Both the position numbers and the translations under genes were made by a program. A stretch of DNA of 64,000 bases from positions 62,001 to 126,000 of the forward strand of contig JAXDDX010000058.1 in the NCBI GenBank assembly GCA_034670405.1, given 5' to 3'. Of the stretch, positions 1 through 14,979 are shown piece by piece. Origin of the DNA: Hoplostethus atlanticus. Its lineage: Eukaryota > Chordata > Actinopteri > Trachichthyiformes > Trachichthyidae. Numbering within the stretch: the first letter of the stretch is position 1; every line of letters begins with the position of its first letter. The notes under the pieces are model-generated. The model had not been told where the DNA came from, did not search any database, and worked only from the letters and a program-made list of their open reading frames with translations.

Positions 1-756
1 AAAAAGCAGAAGGCTGGAGAATGAGAGAGGAAAAGAGTTCGGTGACCTGTGAAAGAGAGGAAGTTGTGTCAAAAATGTGAGAGGCGTGGAATAGGAGAAA
101 AAACAAGTGACGCATAGGAGGAGGCAATAGAGGGAGAACGCATGGCTAAAGTGCTACAAGCAAACAAATGACGCAGATCAATGAGACATGGAACTATGAC
201 AGATCAGTGTGTGCACGGGAGAGGAGAGGGAGAGAGAGAGGGGGACTCAACCTGGGAGTTAGAGGGCACTGGAGCGTTTGAGAGCCAGAAATCCAGATCC
301 GAAACCTAGAACAGCAGCGGAGGGAGAGGAGGGCGAGGAGGTGAGAGGGTGAGGGGCAAACAGCTTGTTTATCTTACTACTATTCATGAAAATGGATACA
401 GAGATTACACTGTTTTATTTCATGAATAAATCAAGTATTGGGCAAGAGACGGCTAACAGGAAACTGATACTTGACTTCAATAGAGCTGATTGATAGAGAG
501 GCTGGGAAGAAGCAATGGAAGTGTTAAGTCAATGAAAATGATCAAAGCAATGTGTCCGCTTGCCACTTTTAATTTAGAAAGAACTTCGCCCCTGCTGTTT
601 CCAAATAATTAATAATCAATCAATAGCCTACGAAAACATTGGCAATTTTTAATAATACATTTTTGTTCAGATTTTTGGATGATCAGAATTCTGTGTCAAG
701 TGAGGTCTTTGGTGAGAACCCTGTAGCTAGGTAGGAAACATCCTATGATGGCATAC

Positions 757-3700
757 CTCAGCGCTGGTGGAGGTGGGTGGTGCTGCCACCTCATTGGTCT
801 CTTCTGATTGGACTACCGGCTGACCCCCCAGAAGATCGTCCCCTTCCTCATGTTTGTGTTTCTTCTTCTTCTTCTCCTCTTTGCTCTTCTGCAAAAATAG
901 GAGAATAAATTCCTACCCGTGTCAGTGAGGTCATAACACTGGCAAAATAGGGTGAACGATGTTACTAGGAAGAAAGGAGCATATTCCTAGTGATGAAAAA
1001 GGCATCTCTCAATCTTACCTTCCTATCCTTGTCTTTATCCTTCTTCTTCTCTTTCTTCTCTTTGCCGCTCTTCTTCTTGGGCTCCTGTGGGGCGGCACTC
1101 TCTCTGTCTCCATCTTCTGCTGGGCTTTTTAGGACCTCTGTTGGACGGTGAGACCTGACCGGTATCTTCTCACTGTCCGCCAGGGGCCTGAACACACAAA
1201 CCAGCAACAGATACACCTTTGAGATTGCTTGGATGAGAAATACAAGATATAATCTGGTCAACCTGGAGCCACTGGCATTGTTTGAATCGTTTTTTTTAAC
1301 TAGCTTTCTTTCCTTGGAATACATTCTTCAATGACTACTCATCTGTTAGGAAATGTCAAAAATGACACGACCATCCACTCTGTTCAAGCACATACTCGAT
1401 ATTGTGCAGCAGCCAGGTCTCATTCAAAGCATCGATTGAAGCCATTCCTCAGGCAGAGTGTTGGACATTCTCAGACAGCTAGAGACTAGAGACTACACCA
1501 CTAAATTCCTCCATATTGTACTGATAAGAGCCATCAGGTTTATTTTCCCAAGCCTGACCCCTTCAGAGCAGTAACTATGTGCACTGTAGCCCCCTGCTGG
1601 CTATCCTCTAAAAAGGCATTACAGTTCTCTGTCACTACCCCAAAAGTGCATACTTATGTACTATCCTGTGAACCGACTTCACAGACATAGTTCAAACCTA
1701 CATCTAGATGAAGCAACTTTTTCCCCAATGGAGAGCCCCACTGTAAAGAATTTCTTTCTCTAAAACTAGATCTAGAGACATAAACTGGTCTTATGAGTCC
1801 CATATTATTGGAATTCAAATGTTCCTCCATTTCTACACATATATGATCAAATATGTTTAATGAAGACATTGTTAAAATTTGATGTTGTTTGAGTGGTTGA
1901 ACTTAAAAGTTAAGTTTTTTTTAAATCCACCCTTTTTTTTTTTACAGGCAGTTTCAGTCCAACTCTAATGAACACATCACAACTGGACTTGGTCCTGATT
2001 GGCTCCTGCAATCGTCGTCCAATCAGGCCAGTTTTCATTTGAACTGGAAAACCTCCAATGAGCAGGTTTACTTTTGCTGGTTTTGTTGGCCAATCAGTGT
2101 CCAGTAGTGTGACTGTTCTGCTTGTAAATACTTAGTCTTGAAATTCATTCAATTTAACAAATTCAACTTCTAAACTACATTTATTTGCAAAACACCATGA
2201 AGAACATGATTCTGATATTTGAAAACAAAATCATGAAAACTGAATAATATGGACCTTAATGATGTGAAAATCATAGCATTGGTGTAAGGGCACATGAACC
2301 ACTGCTATGTTGTAATTTCCAGCTAGGACAGGTGAGAATTTGGAGGCACGGCAAGTCTAACAAGGATGGGACTCAGCAAGGTTACAGGACCTTACAGTCC
2401 TGGGCTGGGTTTCCTCAAAGCATATTGGCACTAGGATTATGTTTGCCAAGTGCCAAACTGCTTTTGGGAAACTCATCCAGGAGTGTGAGTGGTGAAACAT
2501 GAGGCCTTGAGAACATCAGCAGGAGCCAGTTTAAGATTAACTTTCTCCATGAAACTATGATTTTTTTTTTGTCATCAGAGACATCTTCTGTCAAAAGGAA
2601 AACTCTCCCCTCTGCTCCCTGTTACAGTAAGAGCAGGGAGTCATACTAAGAGTTAGTATACTGACACAGATTCTGTCAATACAGGAGTGATATGCTGCTG
2701 ATATTGTCAAGCTGATATTGCTAAGGTAGAGGGGTAAGATACAAGGGATATTGAATATTTCAGCAGGTCAAAGGCTAAAATTTTCTGAGTGAGGGAGAGA
2801 GTATGAGAGAGAGTGATGATCAAGATAAAAAAAAGAAGCAAGGGAAAGGGCGGATAAAAACAGGAACCAGGCACTGCACCCAGATGAAAAAAGAGTTATG
2901 CTCTGCTATGTTAGTGGGAGAAGAAAGCTATCTATGTTGAGAGAGACATAGAGAGAGAGACAAAAACTGATAGCAGCATGGCAATCCATCTACAGTCTGA
3001 GCCCAGGTCCTGTGGCTGGGGTGCTACTCACCTGCGCCCAGCCGCTGCCACCAAGCTGCCCAGACAAAGAGGCAGTAGTGAGTGTGTGTATGCATAGAAA
3101 AGAGGAAGCAGAGAGCAGAGCACCATGAGAAGGAGTGAGCAAGGATGGAGAGGGCCAGGAAAAAATAAAAAATAAAAAATAAAAAATTCACATCCTCTGT
3201 AGCCAGGAAGCTTATCATATGCTGCCCAGGAATAGATATAACTTAGGCTGAGACAACAGTATAACATAGTGTTTAAACTGTGTTCCTGAACAGTTTTCCT
3301 GTTGCCCAGCCCTAACAAACCTGACTAATCAAAGGCTCAATGATTGGTTCATTAGCACAATCAGATAAGCAAGGGCTGGATTATTTGACAGAATTAAGGC
3401 AGAACTTTCCATGGAGTCTATGTAGCGTTAAGATCTGAGAAGGCTGGACTCACTTGTCCAGGTCAATGTCCAGGGCTTTGTGAGGGTCGTTAGGGTCTTT
3501 GTCATCGTCGTCACTGGGTAAGGCATTCTGAAGCAGGGAGAAAGGGGACTTATCAATAAAACATAATCACCATCTGAATAAATACCATTGCAATGAACCG
3601 TTTTTTTCAATAAATCCATAAGCACAACGTAAACATATCAAAAAAGAGAGCTGGAGAGATGTTGACTTCCTGTCTCCGAGTTGATGAACTGATTAACTCA

Positions 3701-6700
3701 GCAGTCAATACAAGTCCAGGGTCATAAAGCTTCTCAGAGTAGGAACATTTTGGTAGGATTTTTACATTCACATTAATGTATAAACAGCACTATGATTTAA
3801 AGGGGAACACCAATCAATTCAGGGATTCCTATATGTTATTCCTTATTTGGGTAGGCTATAACAACAACACAAGGTCTGGGGGGGAGAAAGAAAAGAAAAA
3901 TCAACACAATTTATTTTTATTGATTCAGACTAGATCCTGCAAATCCTGAGCACATTTTGAATTCAAAAACTAAAAAGGAAAAAGGCAGAAGATGAACTCT
4001 GAAGTCTGGGTGCATTCTTAAATTGATTGTCGTTCCCCTTTAAAATCATAGTGATGTTTACTCCAGCCTACCTCTGGCATCTCCTCGGTAACAATGTCCA
4101 CCATGTGCGCAGGCGTGATGTCCTCCTCGCTCTCTGGGCCGGAGTCGTGCTTCTTCCCTCGTCCGCTGCGCTTCTCTTTCCTCTTCTTCTTCTCTTTCTT
4201 CTTCTTCTCCGCCCTCTCCTTCTGCCGACGCTCCTCCTCCAGCTTCACGTACTGGTCAGACATAGGCAGACCTGAGGGAGAGGAGAACGCAAAGGGGAGG
4301 AATGATTTGAACAGATAGATGTTAAAGACAAATATGTCAGATGTAAAAGAAAAATATGAAAAAGCGTGCTATTTAGTTAACTACACCTAAACCTTGCCAA
4401 TTTCTTCATTGTTATTGTGACATCTGAAATGTTTTGTGGCGGTGTTATGTCAGTCTGACCCACCTGGGACTTTGAGAGGCACACTGAGGTCAATCTGCAC
4501 AACTGGGATGTGCTCAACTCCAGGGGTTTCCTGGTACACCTACACAGAAGAGACATTCATTTCTCACATCACTAGCAGTAAACACACAACAGTCATGGAA
4601 AAATATGACTTTGTACATCATGATAACAACACAAAATGATTAGATTGAATACACACACATTGGCTGATAGTCACCAATAGTGATACTGTTTTATTTGTGG
4701 GCTCATAAAGTTTACTGTGTCAGGTTCAAAACAGACTGCATTAAACAATGACATTTATACATCCGGTGAAATATATCCTGGTGGTTATGGCAAGCGTACC
4801 TTCTGAGACGATGGGGAGGCCTTGATGTAGAAGGGGTTGTTGGCTTGCTCTTGCTTTCTGGCTTCTCTCCTCTGGGAGGGCGAAGAAAACAACAGTCAAG
4901 GCCTCTACACAAATCAATCAATGAGGGCAACGCCTAACTTAGTTGTAGCATGAGAGGTTACACAAGAAGACCGATATACTCATATTATGGCTCAAATAAT
5001 AATTTTCAAATACAAGCGTCATTCAAGTGACGTTTTATGGACGAATTGGACAATTAATTGTAGAAACGTAATTTTCAATATACAATTAATTAATACACAA
5101 TTAACTGTGCTGACCTGGACAAGACAGAAGTTAGCACCGTGGCATTTCCAAAGCATTTCAGTTCATTCAAACACCGATATAAACTCTTCATATACTGTAT
5201 ATATAAGCTATTCATAAAGAAATATCCCCAGTTTGATTCATCTGTGCTACTATTATCAACCAGCATACCCTTGCCAGCTCCTTCTCGTCCACCTCTGTGT
5301 GGCGTGGGCGGGAGTGTTTGGTCTCCTCCTTGGTAAAAATAGCCTTGGGCTTCTCATCCTCAGACTCGCTCTCAGACGGAGGCTCGTTGATCCAGGCATC
5401 CAAGTTCAGACTGCACAAACACAAACTCAGTTACGCCTCACTGATCAAGGCTCCCAAGCAGAAATGCACGAGTGTACCAATGTTTTAGCTATTCTTGCAG
5501 GTAGACCACAATAAACATATTTTAGCAGAAACTCTGTTATGTCAAATCATGTAATAATGTAGCTTCCTTGACTGTAATGTTTAAAAGGTGATTTTATTGG
5601 CTAGCTTGCATCAAGGGTTTCCCCAAGGTGGTTCTCTACCAATGGAGGCTCCATTTATTACTAGAAAGCCTTTTAACATTCCCACTGTCGGACCACACAC
5701 TCTGCTGTATCACTGAAAGGTATCAGGAAGCATGATTTGTTATTGTTGTGTTATTGAGCTGCTGCCGGGTGATACATTCAGCAACACAATTTCATATGTG
5801 GACTAATCCATTTCTGGTTGAGTTGCAATGTGCCCTAGTTGCAAATCATTGAAATTAACATCATTATTATTCCCAGTTTGTTGCTCCTGAAGCTTCATTT
5901 GGATTGAGAAGATCTGAATAAGTCTGATGTAGAAGAGTAGAGTAGAGTAGAGTAGCTGTGGTTTATTTGTAAGCACCAGAAAAACACACTGACACCCATG
6001 ACTTAAATACATAGGGAGCTAATTACTCTTTATGTCCCAGGTAGCCACACTTTGATTCTACTCGTAAGAGTTGCGTGGGTAGTGTGTGTGTGTGTGTGTG
6101 TGTGTTTCTGAGCACTGAGCTAACTCACCCTTCAGGGACAGGCACTTTCTTCTGCGCCTTGGGGGCCACGGGGTTCAGCTCTCCGGCAAACAGAGCAGTG
6201 ACCTCCTCAGCCACTTCTACGTCCTTCTGCTGCAGTTTCTGGATGTACTTCACGAGCTGCAGGATGCATGACGCCTGGGGACAAGACGGAAGGGGAAACA
6301 GCAGTATTGATCAGATTTAGATGTAGTGTAATCTAATCAGATATACTATGATGCCAGTCCAAGGTCACAGTTGAAATGTACAGGGGTTCACCTTGACACT
6401 AGTACAGAGATATATTGACAGAGTTTTACAAGTGTTTCACATACAGTGCTAATATTTGGGTGGGCCTGCCAAGTAAACTTTTGGTGTGGATTAAATTTGG
6501 GTGCCATGATGTATGAAGTCCATGTGATATCCCTATCCATATGACTTCTGTTTACAAACACAAAAATGCAACCGAGTAAACTTTTCCGCTAGTGTTTGGA
6601 CCAAAGAAAACCAACTGTACATTACATTCACATTACAGGTATATTATTACATGATTTAAGACATGACTGGGTCTAATCATGTTGAACTACGGACAGTAAA

Positions 6701-9700
6701 CTACATATGCATCATCTACTACATGTTTGTGAGTGTTGCTCCTCCTCTGTCTTACCCTCTCCTGCACCTCCAGGTTGGCGCTCTGGACGAACAGCGGCAG
6801 TCTGTCTATCATCAGCTGGCTGGTTTCCTGTGCGGCGGTGCGGTCCGTGTTCCCCTCTTGGTTCCTCAGCACCGTGGCGAACAGCTTGGCTGCGTTCTGC
6901 ACATATACCGCCTGGATGTGGCCCGGCAGGGTGGCCACCTTGGGCCGCAGCATGGCCTCCAGCGTCTGCATGGGGTTCTCCAGGTGTCTAAAGGAGGGGA
7001 AGAGGAGATGGATTCAGAGAAAGGTCTGTTTAGTTTATTTTAATCGAGCTCACGGTCCCCTGGGAAGAACGAGCTGACGAGGCAAACGAGTGGAAGAAAG
7101 CGAGATATGCTGAGATGGCAGCAGAGGCAGAACAGCGAGGTTAGAGGGCTCGGGTACGGCTGGTAGTGGTTGGCTGTCGAGTCTTTGTATTGCTAAGCGA
7201 GTTGGGCATTCGTGGACGGAGCTTGAAACTTGTGGTTAGGAATATGTCCCAAGCAGCGGAATGAGCGAGTGAGTGGTTGTGGATAAGGAGGAAGCATGCT
7301 AGCTGGGGAGCACGCTAGGGTAAGCTCTGCTGGGTTGAGTGTTGTGTGGCCTTGTGTAGTACTGTGGTACTGTTTAGCATTGCGTGGAATAGAGTAGCGT
7401 AGTGTAGCACTGTGTGGCGGTATTTATGGTATGGTACTGTATTGTACTGTGGTATTGAGGGGGTCTGTACGGCTAGCTAGGAATGTATCGAGTTATATCA
7501 TTCAATGTTTTTTCAGAATTGCGCTTCTACAGGTGTTTGTCTTGGATTATGGCACAAGGGATAGTAACATGTTGTCCTGTGTATTAGTGAATGCAGGGTT
7601 CCTACTGTGGTACTGATGTAACATTACATGCTTTTTCCATGACTAAGTCAGAGCGCTTCCATGAACCATGTCTGAGCCAAGCTGTCAATCATTTTCCTAT
7701 CGAGTCATTGTCACGGACAAGTGGGGCATCAGAGCCTTGGGATATCTTATTACTGTCATAATACACTCAATCAAACCCTTACTGCAGGTTAGCCAATCTT
7801 TCCCCCCAGGTAGTGTACAGGACAGAAAATAACTGTGCGTCAGAGAGAATGCTTATTGCTTGGGTGCACCTGTCTTTTCATACCAGTGTATACTATGTGT
7901 GCATTCCAATGGGAGAAATCAACATACTCTGAGAACTCGCCACAGATCCAGGCTGCGGCGTACAGCACTTCACAGATGCCATTTCGCTGTGTGTTGCCGG
8001 TCAGCAGGTGGGCGTTGTCCAGCAGAGTGGCCATCTGGGCTACAGCAAAGGCCCGGATGGCCTTGACCCGGATGGCAACATCCAGCATTTGAGAGGCAAT
8101 GAGGTGGCCATGCCGCGTGCCTTCTAATCGGGTCAGCTCCACCAGGATACTGATGTACCTGCAAGATGAATATGGGAGGGAGGTGTGGTTACACATATAG
8201 CAGGGTGGACAATTAACACTAGAAAAATGCGAATGAGTCCTGGATGGTGACTGATAGGTTTGGCAATTCTACCACCATGTTTTTGAAGCCCATGAAGATC
8301 TACTACTACTCAAAAATCTATTTCAGCTGGTCGAACTTGCTTTTGTCTACCACACTGCATAGTGTCACACACTGGCTCTCTAACATGCATGTCCAGAAGT
8401 GGGAGTCAGGGCTAAGCTCAGGCGCAGAGCTGAACACATTTTTGAACAATTTGTTCAAATGTTTATAACACCAAGCCTGAGATGCAACCTCAATACTCAA
8501 GCTCTGTAAATGAGTTGAAAACAAAACATGGAGAATTGTATATAAATAACTGTATGACAACAATGTACGGCAACACTAGTATTAAGTAGCTGGCTGGGGG
8601 ACTGACCATTCAAAGTTGGTGATGTACTGGTAGTTGCCCTGGCTGCAGATGTCGATGATCTTTGTGAGCAGTTCGTCTCTGTAGGTGGTCCCTTCCGCTT
8701 TGTCCACATGCAGCATTAGCTTCTTCACAATCTCCATCAGATTCTTTTTGGATACCTTATGGGGAGCAACACAACTTTAACATATTTATTTGGTTTTATT
8801 TTGAATAAATAAATAATAGCCCTGGAGTGTTTATTGTCTTATGAGAGGCAGAAAAAGACCCCAAATCATCTTAGAGCCAAGGCATCACTTGGAGGTTCTA
8901 ACCTATGGTAAAAATAAGTTGGCTTGTAATGTAAATTAGTGGAGGTGGCAGATGAATTTTACCAGCAGCTATTACATACAGACAAAAAAGGCAGTGCTTA
9001 CAATTGAGATCATTTTCATCCCACTAAATTACAATGACACCAAGGTAATCTGGCGCAAAAATATTTTAGGGCAATCTAGGTCGCTTAAACTGAAAACAAA
9101 AGTCTTGGCTCGGTACCATTCCGTAGAGCAGGTCCAGGGCCCTCAGGCGGATAGACTCATCCTTGTCATCCAGACACTGGAGGATGAGATCCTTGTGGGA
9201 CTGCACTGACTTGGGGTGGGTCTTCAGGATCTTAGACATGGCCAGCAGGCCCAGGTACTTCACTACAACACACAACACGACCTTAGTGCTCTGGGCAACA
9301 GACATACATACATGCACCCTTGACATAGAGGTATGTCTTATGCCATCTTACACTGTTCTCTGGAGTAACTACTAGGTTTGCCATTCGTTTTTATTCAAGG
9401 AGCTACCTGTCATAGAAATTACAGTTGTTACTTAATTATGATTACAGTTTATCTGCATATGGTCAGTGTCCTGCAGAAACTTAAGATCTCCTTTCATTTC
9501 ACTGTAACTGACAACTAACATAGCCTCCAATGTGAGATGAAGCCAATCCATTGACAATGGACTGTTAATGTAAAAAACTCAAAGCGGTCAAATGAGCTTT
9601 TCCTCAACTCCTGAACAAGTGGCTCTTTGGAGATGGAAGGTTTCTGGAGGACAAAGAGCTCCTTTTATCCACTAACCTCTGTAGAATTTCACCTTCCTCT

Positions 9701-12700
9701 ACACTTCTTTATTGACAGTATTGTCACTCTAAAAGCCATAGCTTGTTCTACATAGGAAATACTGTTCAAAATATTACTATCTTAATCTAACAAGAGACTT
9801 CCATTTGATATTCTGATAACATTTAATATATCAATTAACTACATGGACAACACAAAGGAAAGGAACACAAAAACAAACACAGAACGGTGGGATGAACACA
9901 CAAACACATACACATGGGACAACACCTGGGACAACACCTGGACATGGACGTTTTGTTTTTCTTCACCACCCATTTATATCCTTGGCAGCTTTTCTTGCAG
10001 GAGTAAACGCTGAGAAAGGCAGAAATCTGCTGAATCATGTCAACCTTTCAATTATCTACTCTGGCAACAACAAACGCCTCTCAGGTTTTTGGATCAATAA
10101 GTGTGTGTGTATGGTAGTGACCTTGATGTGAGGTGAGGCTGGTCGCTGCAGTAAATACAGTGCACACTTGACTAGGGACATGCTGTCAGTGCAGCTGCAG
10201 GTACAATGGGCCTCCTTCACGAAATGTGTGTATGACCAGATTTGATCGTAAAGTGTTTGTACGAACACAGTCTCATTCATCATTTTTGTTTGCGTCTGAA
10301 TTTGTTCGTTGGTGCGATCAAAACCTACGAGCGCTTGGAAAATGCAGGAATATGTGCGTGAGGTTAGAGAAGCCAGCTTGTCGCCCTGGATTGGCTGGGA
10401 AAGTTTGGGTGGGGAATCTGAATGAGGAACGCTGCCCTTCCTTCAACAAATATCATTGAGGTTCCCTAGAGCACGGTACCTGCTCCAGTGGTTGTGCTGG
10501 GCAGCTCCCAGATCTGAATGTGTGCAACTGCATGAATGCAAAGCAGAGTGTTGCTAAAAAATAGCATGCATGGTTTTTTAGCATAATGTAAACATTGTGT
10601 ACCTGCTGGGTTCAAGAGTAAAACTCAGCTGCACAGGATTTTGAGGTTTTTTGGGGGGGCCGACTGACTGACCAACAAACCGAGTGACTTATACTAGCAG
10701 CTAAAAATCAGAGGCAAAGAAAGTTCATGTATGCATGGTCAATGAAAGAGCCACCTATAGGTGCACACCAAGGAAAAACAAAACATAAAACACAGGTCCA
10801 CAATCTGTTCTACTCACACCACAGGTCTAGAATCTACTCTATACACACACCACAAGGCATGGGGAGGGTCCAGATAACTCGAATGGCAGGATGCATCCAC
10901 CTCAACTCCAGTGGTGCAGCATGAACAAACTAACCTGCCCATGTAACAAGGAGTATGTAATATGCATGTAAAACCGCAATGCTTGATGGTAGCAGAACAG
11001 CGACTATGTGACTTAAGTGCAGTGGTATTCCAAACAGGCCACCTAATTGAGTGCAACAAGGTAATAACTTTCGAGTTATCCAGAAACAGGGGATCTACAT
11101 TGTTGTCGTCTAAATGGGTGGACTGTTCGCTACTCAGAAACACGCAGACAATGAGAGAGTGACACACTGCAGGCATTGACAGAGGGCTCACAGTTCTGGT
11201 CCGAGTCTTCGATCAGGATTCGCAGTTTCTGCACACAGAGCTGAGGGACAGAGAGAGAGAGAAAGAGCAATGGAAATAGAGGAGGAGAGGGAGAAGGGGA
11301 AAATGTTATTATCATCCCTGTAAACCTTTCCATCAATTTCAGTCTTGTCATGCGGGAAACACTTCAGAGAACATAAGGAAAGATGGGCCCTAGAGTTGAA
11401 AAATGGCCATTTCATGCATTCTTGATAAGTCACAAGGATTGAAACAGAGAAGAGAGTCTTGTTAGCCTGTTTTACCAGTTTGCTGTGAAAAGGTGTAGGG
11501 CAGACAGACTTGATGATGAGAAAGAGATGAATGAAAACATGCACTGTGATTCAACTGGAGTGGAAAGGGTTAATCAACATCTAACTGCAGTAAAGTACAG
11601 CTGAGCGAGTGGACCTCAGAGCCTTACCTGAATACTAGCACTGTGGTTGGGCATCCCAGAGGACAAGGAAATCAAAACTGCAATGCGGGACAAAGAAACA
11701 ATCGGATCTTAATGTGGAACTACACATTTTGTCAGAAGCAGAAACAAACAAGATACAAAATGTGCATTTACTCAAAATCTATGTCCAGAACATGTCCAAG
11801 TGCTTCTTGGTGAGGCACATGTAGACACTAAATCCCCAGGTTTGTTTGAGGTCATCTGAGACTGTTGAATTGGGTTCAGGCCGCATTTTAGTTTAATTCT
11901 ATAGCGGTGCTGAAAAATGCTGAGTTGTGAATGAGTGAAATGAAAGAAAATGCATGTGTTTTGTCAATAATGCAGTACTAGTGTACTGTATATCTTTGTG
12001 AATGAGGGAGAGGTTGAGGTTAAACCTGGAGATGGAGGCAGAGAAATAATATATGCCTTTAACATAGGCCATTGGGAGGACACTTATCTTACAGTGCCTT
12101 ACAGTACCATGAGCACATACATTTCTAGTAGGTTCGCCACCAGTGGGAGTCAAACCCCCAAACCTGGCAGTGTTAGTGCCATGCTCTACACACTGAGCTT
12201 AACAGGACCACTACACTGCCCAAAGAATAGTAGTACTGACCTGCAATCACGGTGTTGACACATTCATACAGTAGGGACATGGCAGAGGTACTGCAAGAAG
12301 GAGAAGGTAAGAAAGGGAGAGATAGAGATTATTATTGACATGTCCACCAGGCCAGACTACCTCTACCATCTGTGGTAGAGATAAAACAGAGGGATTTCTG
12401 TGCCATCTCACCTGTGGATTAGGTTAGTCAGAGGTTCGATCAGCTTCTTCCCCAACCGTGGCTCCAGGGGTGTGAGTGCGCCAAACTGTACAACACAAAG
12501 AGTGCTATGACACATACAAACTCCACAGTCACAGGTCTACCATGTAACTGTCTACCAGTGCAACAGGCATGCCCGCCCACACACCCACACCCCCACACAC
12601 ACACACACACAAAACTCTTCCTGTTGACTCACCAGCTTGATGATCTTGATGAGGACCCAGTTGTTAGTGGAGGAGGTCATGAGTTTGAAGAATAGCGGGG

Positions 12701-14926
12701 CCAGAGACAGGTAGTTCTTGGGGTTCCTCCTGGCCAGTTCACAGATAACGTTCACTGCTGCTGATTGGACACCTAAAGAGAAAAGGCTCTATCAGATAGG
12801 AAGTCAGGTTGTGCACATCAACATCATGCAAGCAATGAATTACTGCTTGCATGAATTAGTCTAACCAAGGTAGGCTTTTTCAGCCAGAAACATGAAGGTG
12901 ACTGTACACCTGTAACACCAATACAAAAATATCATTTATTTAGAGATCTCATAATTACATTTTAGGGTATCTAAAAAATATTAAATTTAACAATCTTCAT
13001 TGGGACATTGCTATTGCAACAGCAATAGTAATAGGATACAGCACAAAAATAGGACATAAATACAAATAAAACAAATGATGATAAAATGTGTTAATTAGAA
13101 ATGTATTGATCAAAGTATGGGAAAAAAACATCTACAGCATTATGGGGGTGTGCAAAGTAATAGCAGTAGAACATACTGTGGCAAAGACAATATGAAAATA
13201 TACGAGAGGTGTGAGATATATGCAGTATGATATGAATGAAAAACTCTAAATATATCAAATCAGGCAATAATTTATATTTTTCCATGACAACAGTTTGTTT
13301 TTGCCTAGTGGTCACTTCTGTCTGCTTATATTGCATCATAACCGGTGTGCATTTTGAGATTTGCAATGTTTTACCTTGAAATATCCTTTTGACAACGACT
13401 GAACTATGACTGTAGTGACTATAGGCTCACTGATATGGGACAGCACAGGTAGGGTCCTGGCAATATGCTCGAAAATCAGACACATTTCCTGTTTCCTGTG
13501 TTTTTGTCAGTGCAGCAGAAATAGTTCTGTGGGCTGCTCACAAATGAGCCTTCCTTATTCTCATATTCCTAGCTGCTGCATAATTCATTGGTCTCAGGTG
13601 ACTGTCTGGAGAATGTCTGTCCCCATGGGTGCCAGGAGAGTCTACGTTTTAACTACCTCGCACCGGAACGACCATGTCTGGCCCAAGCTAAGAGGGCGCA
13701 GCCGAGACCCCTGGCAAAAGTAGCAGTAAACTGTCTCGTCTTTCACTAGAGTAAAATGCAGGATACCAGCTGGATGGAAGATGCTGGATGCAGCGTCTTT
13801 CCCCAATACCTGGGTCTGGGTCCTCCAGTTTCTCCTTGAGCCTGGGGAAAGCAGGGCGCAGGGACTCCGGGTACTTCAGAAACACCTTGTACATGATCAA
13901 CACCGCTTTCTTCCTGATGTAGGGTTTAGTGTGAGACATCTAGGGTGGAAAAAGGGAGATGGACAGTTTGGATAGAGTATTGTGTTGACATCGATTGGCT
14001 TTTATCAGTGACGTGAATAAAGAGTAATGAAGATAATAGGGAAAGGAAGACCAGTGCAACTATTATGTTATAGAGAAAACAAAAGAGGAGAAGCCCTTTG
14101 TGGTAGACCTCTTGACATTTCTCAAGGGCTCACCAGAGTCATGATGTCATTGGCCAGGTCGCGAGCCAGGTCGGGGGTCACAAAGCACGAGAGGCCAGTG
14201 AGCGCAACACCTGTGTCATACTGGTTGGGACTGCTAAGATCCTGGGAAAGAAAAATGAAACGAGAGGAGATTAAAAAAAAGTGTGAGAGAGGTTTGGCAG
14301 AGGGGGAGATTATCTTCAGGCCTTGAGTGAAAAGGTGAGGAACTGACCTTCCGGATCTGATTGGTTGTCAGCATGATGACATCAGTACTCTCGTGAAAGC
14401 ACTGCGAGGCAGCCAGGTAGCCAATCCTCTGTAACACGAACAGCAACCAGAGACCATTTACATGTTACATGGCATTTTACTGGTGTAAATACATAGTGTA
14501 TATTACGATACAATGATATTATTACACAAATTTAGAAACCGATAGTAATTTCATAGACAGTTACCGATATAAAGGATCTGCTGGGACCATCCCTTGTGCT
14601 ATTTTGGGTGAGTGTCTATGTAGAGACCTAGCTTAGATGTTAGAGGAAAGGGGAGTCGGTGAGAGCTGGTATGTTATTACTGCTGAACACCTCCCACCAC
14701 AGATGTTTTGCCCAATTAGGCCCATGACAGTTCCAGATGTCTCAACAATAATAATCAGTTCTGACCAGGTTGAGTTCTGAGATCTGCATTTCCCAGACAT
14801 CTCATTTTATTCCTTTTTCCCAGTCTTACCTTGTATGTGAACTTGGAGGAGCTCATGACTTCAACGATGTTGAAAGCGGCCCAGCTGACATCATAGCCCA
14901 GCATTTGAAGCTGTAAACACAGAAAG

Positions 14927-14979
<53 letters not shown>

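Noticed and set aside
13006-13035. Small hairpin CTATTGC/GCAATAG
   Set aside because: Only 7 bp of stem; expected by chance in AT-rich intron sequence.
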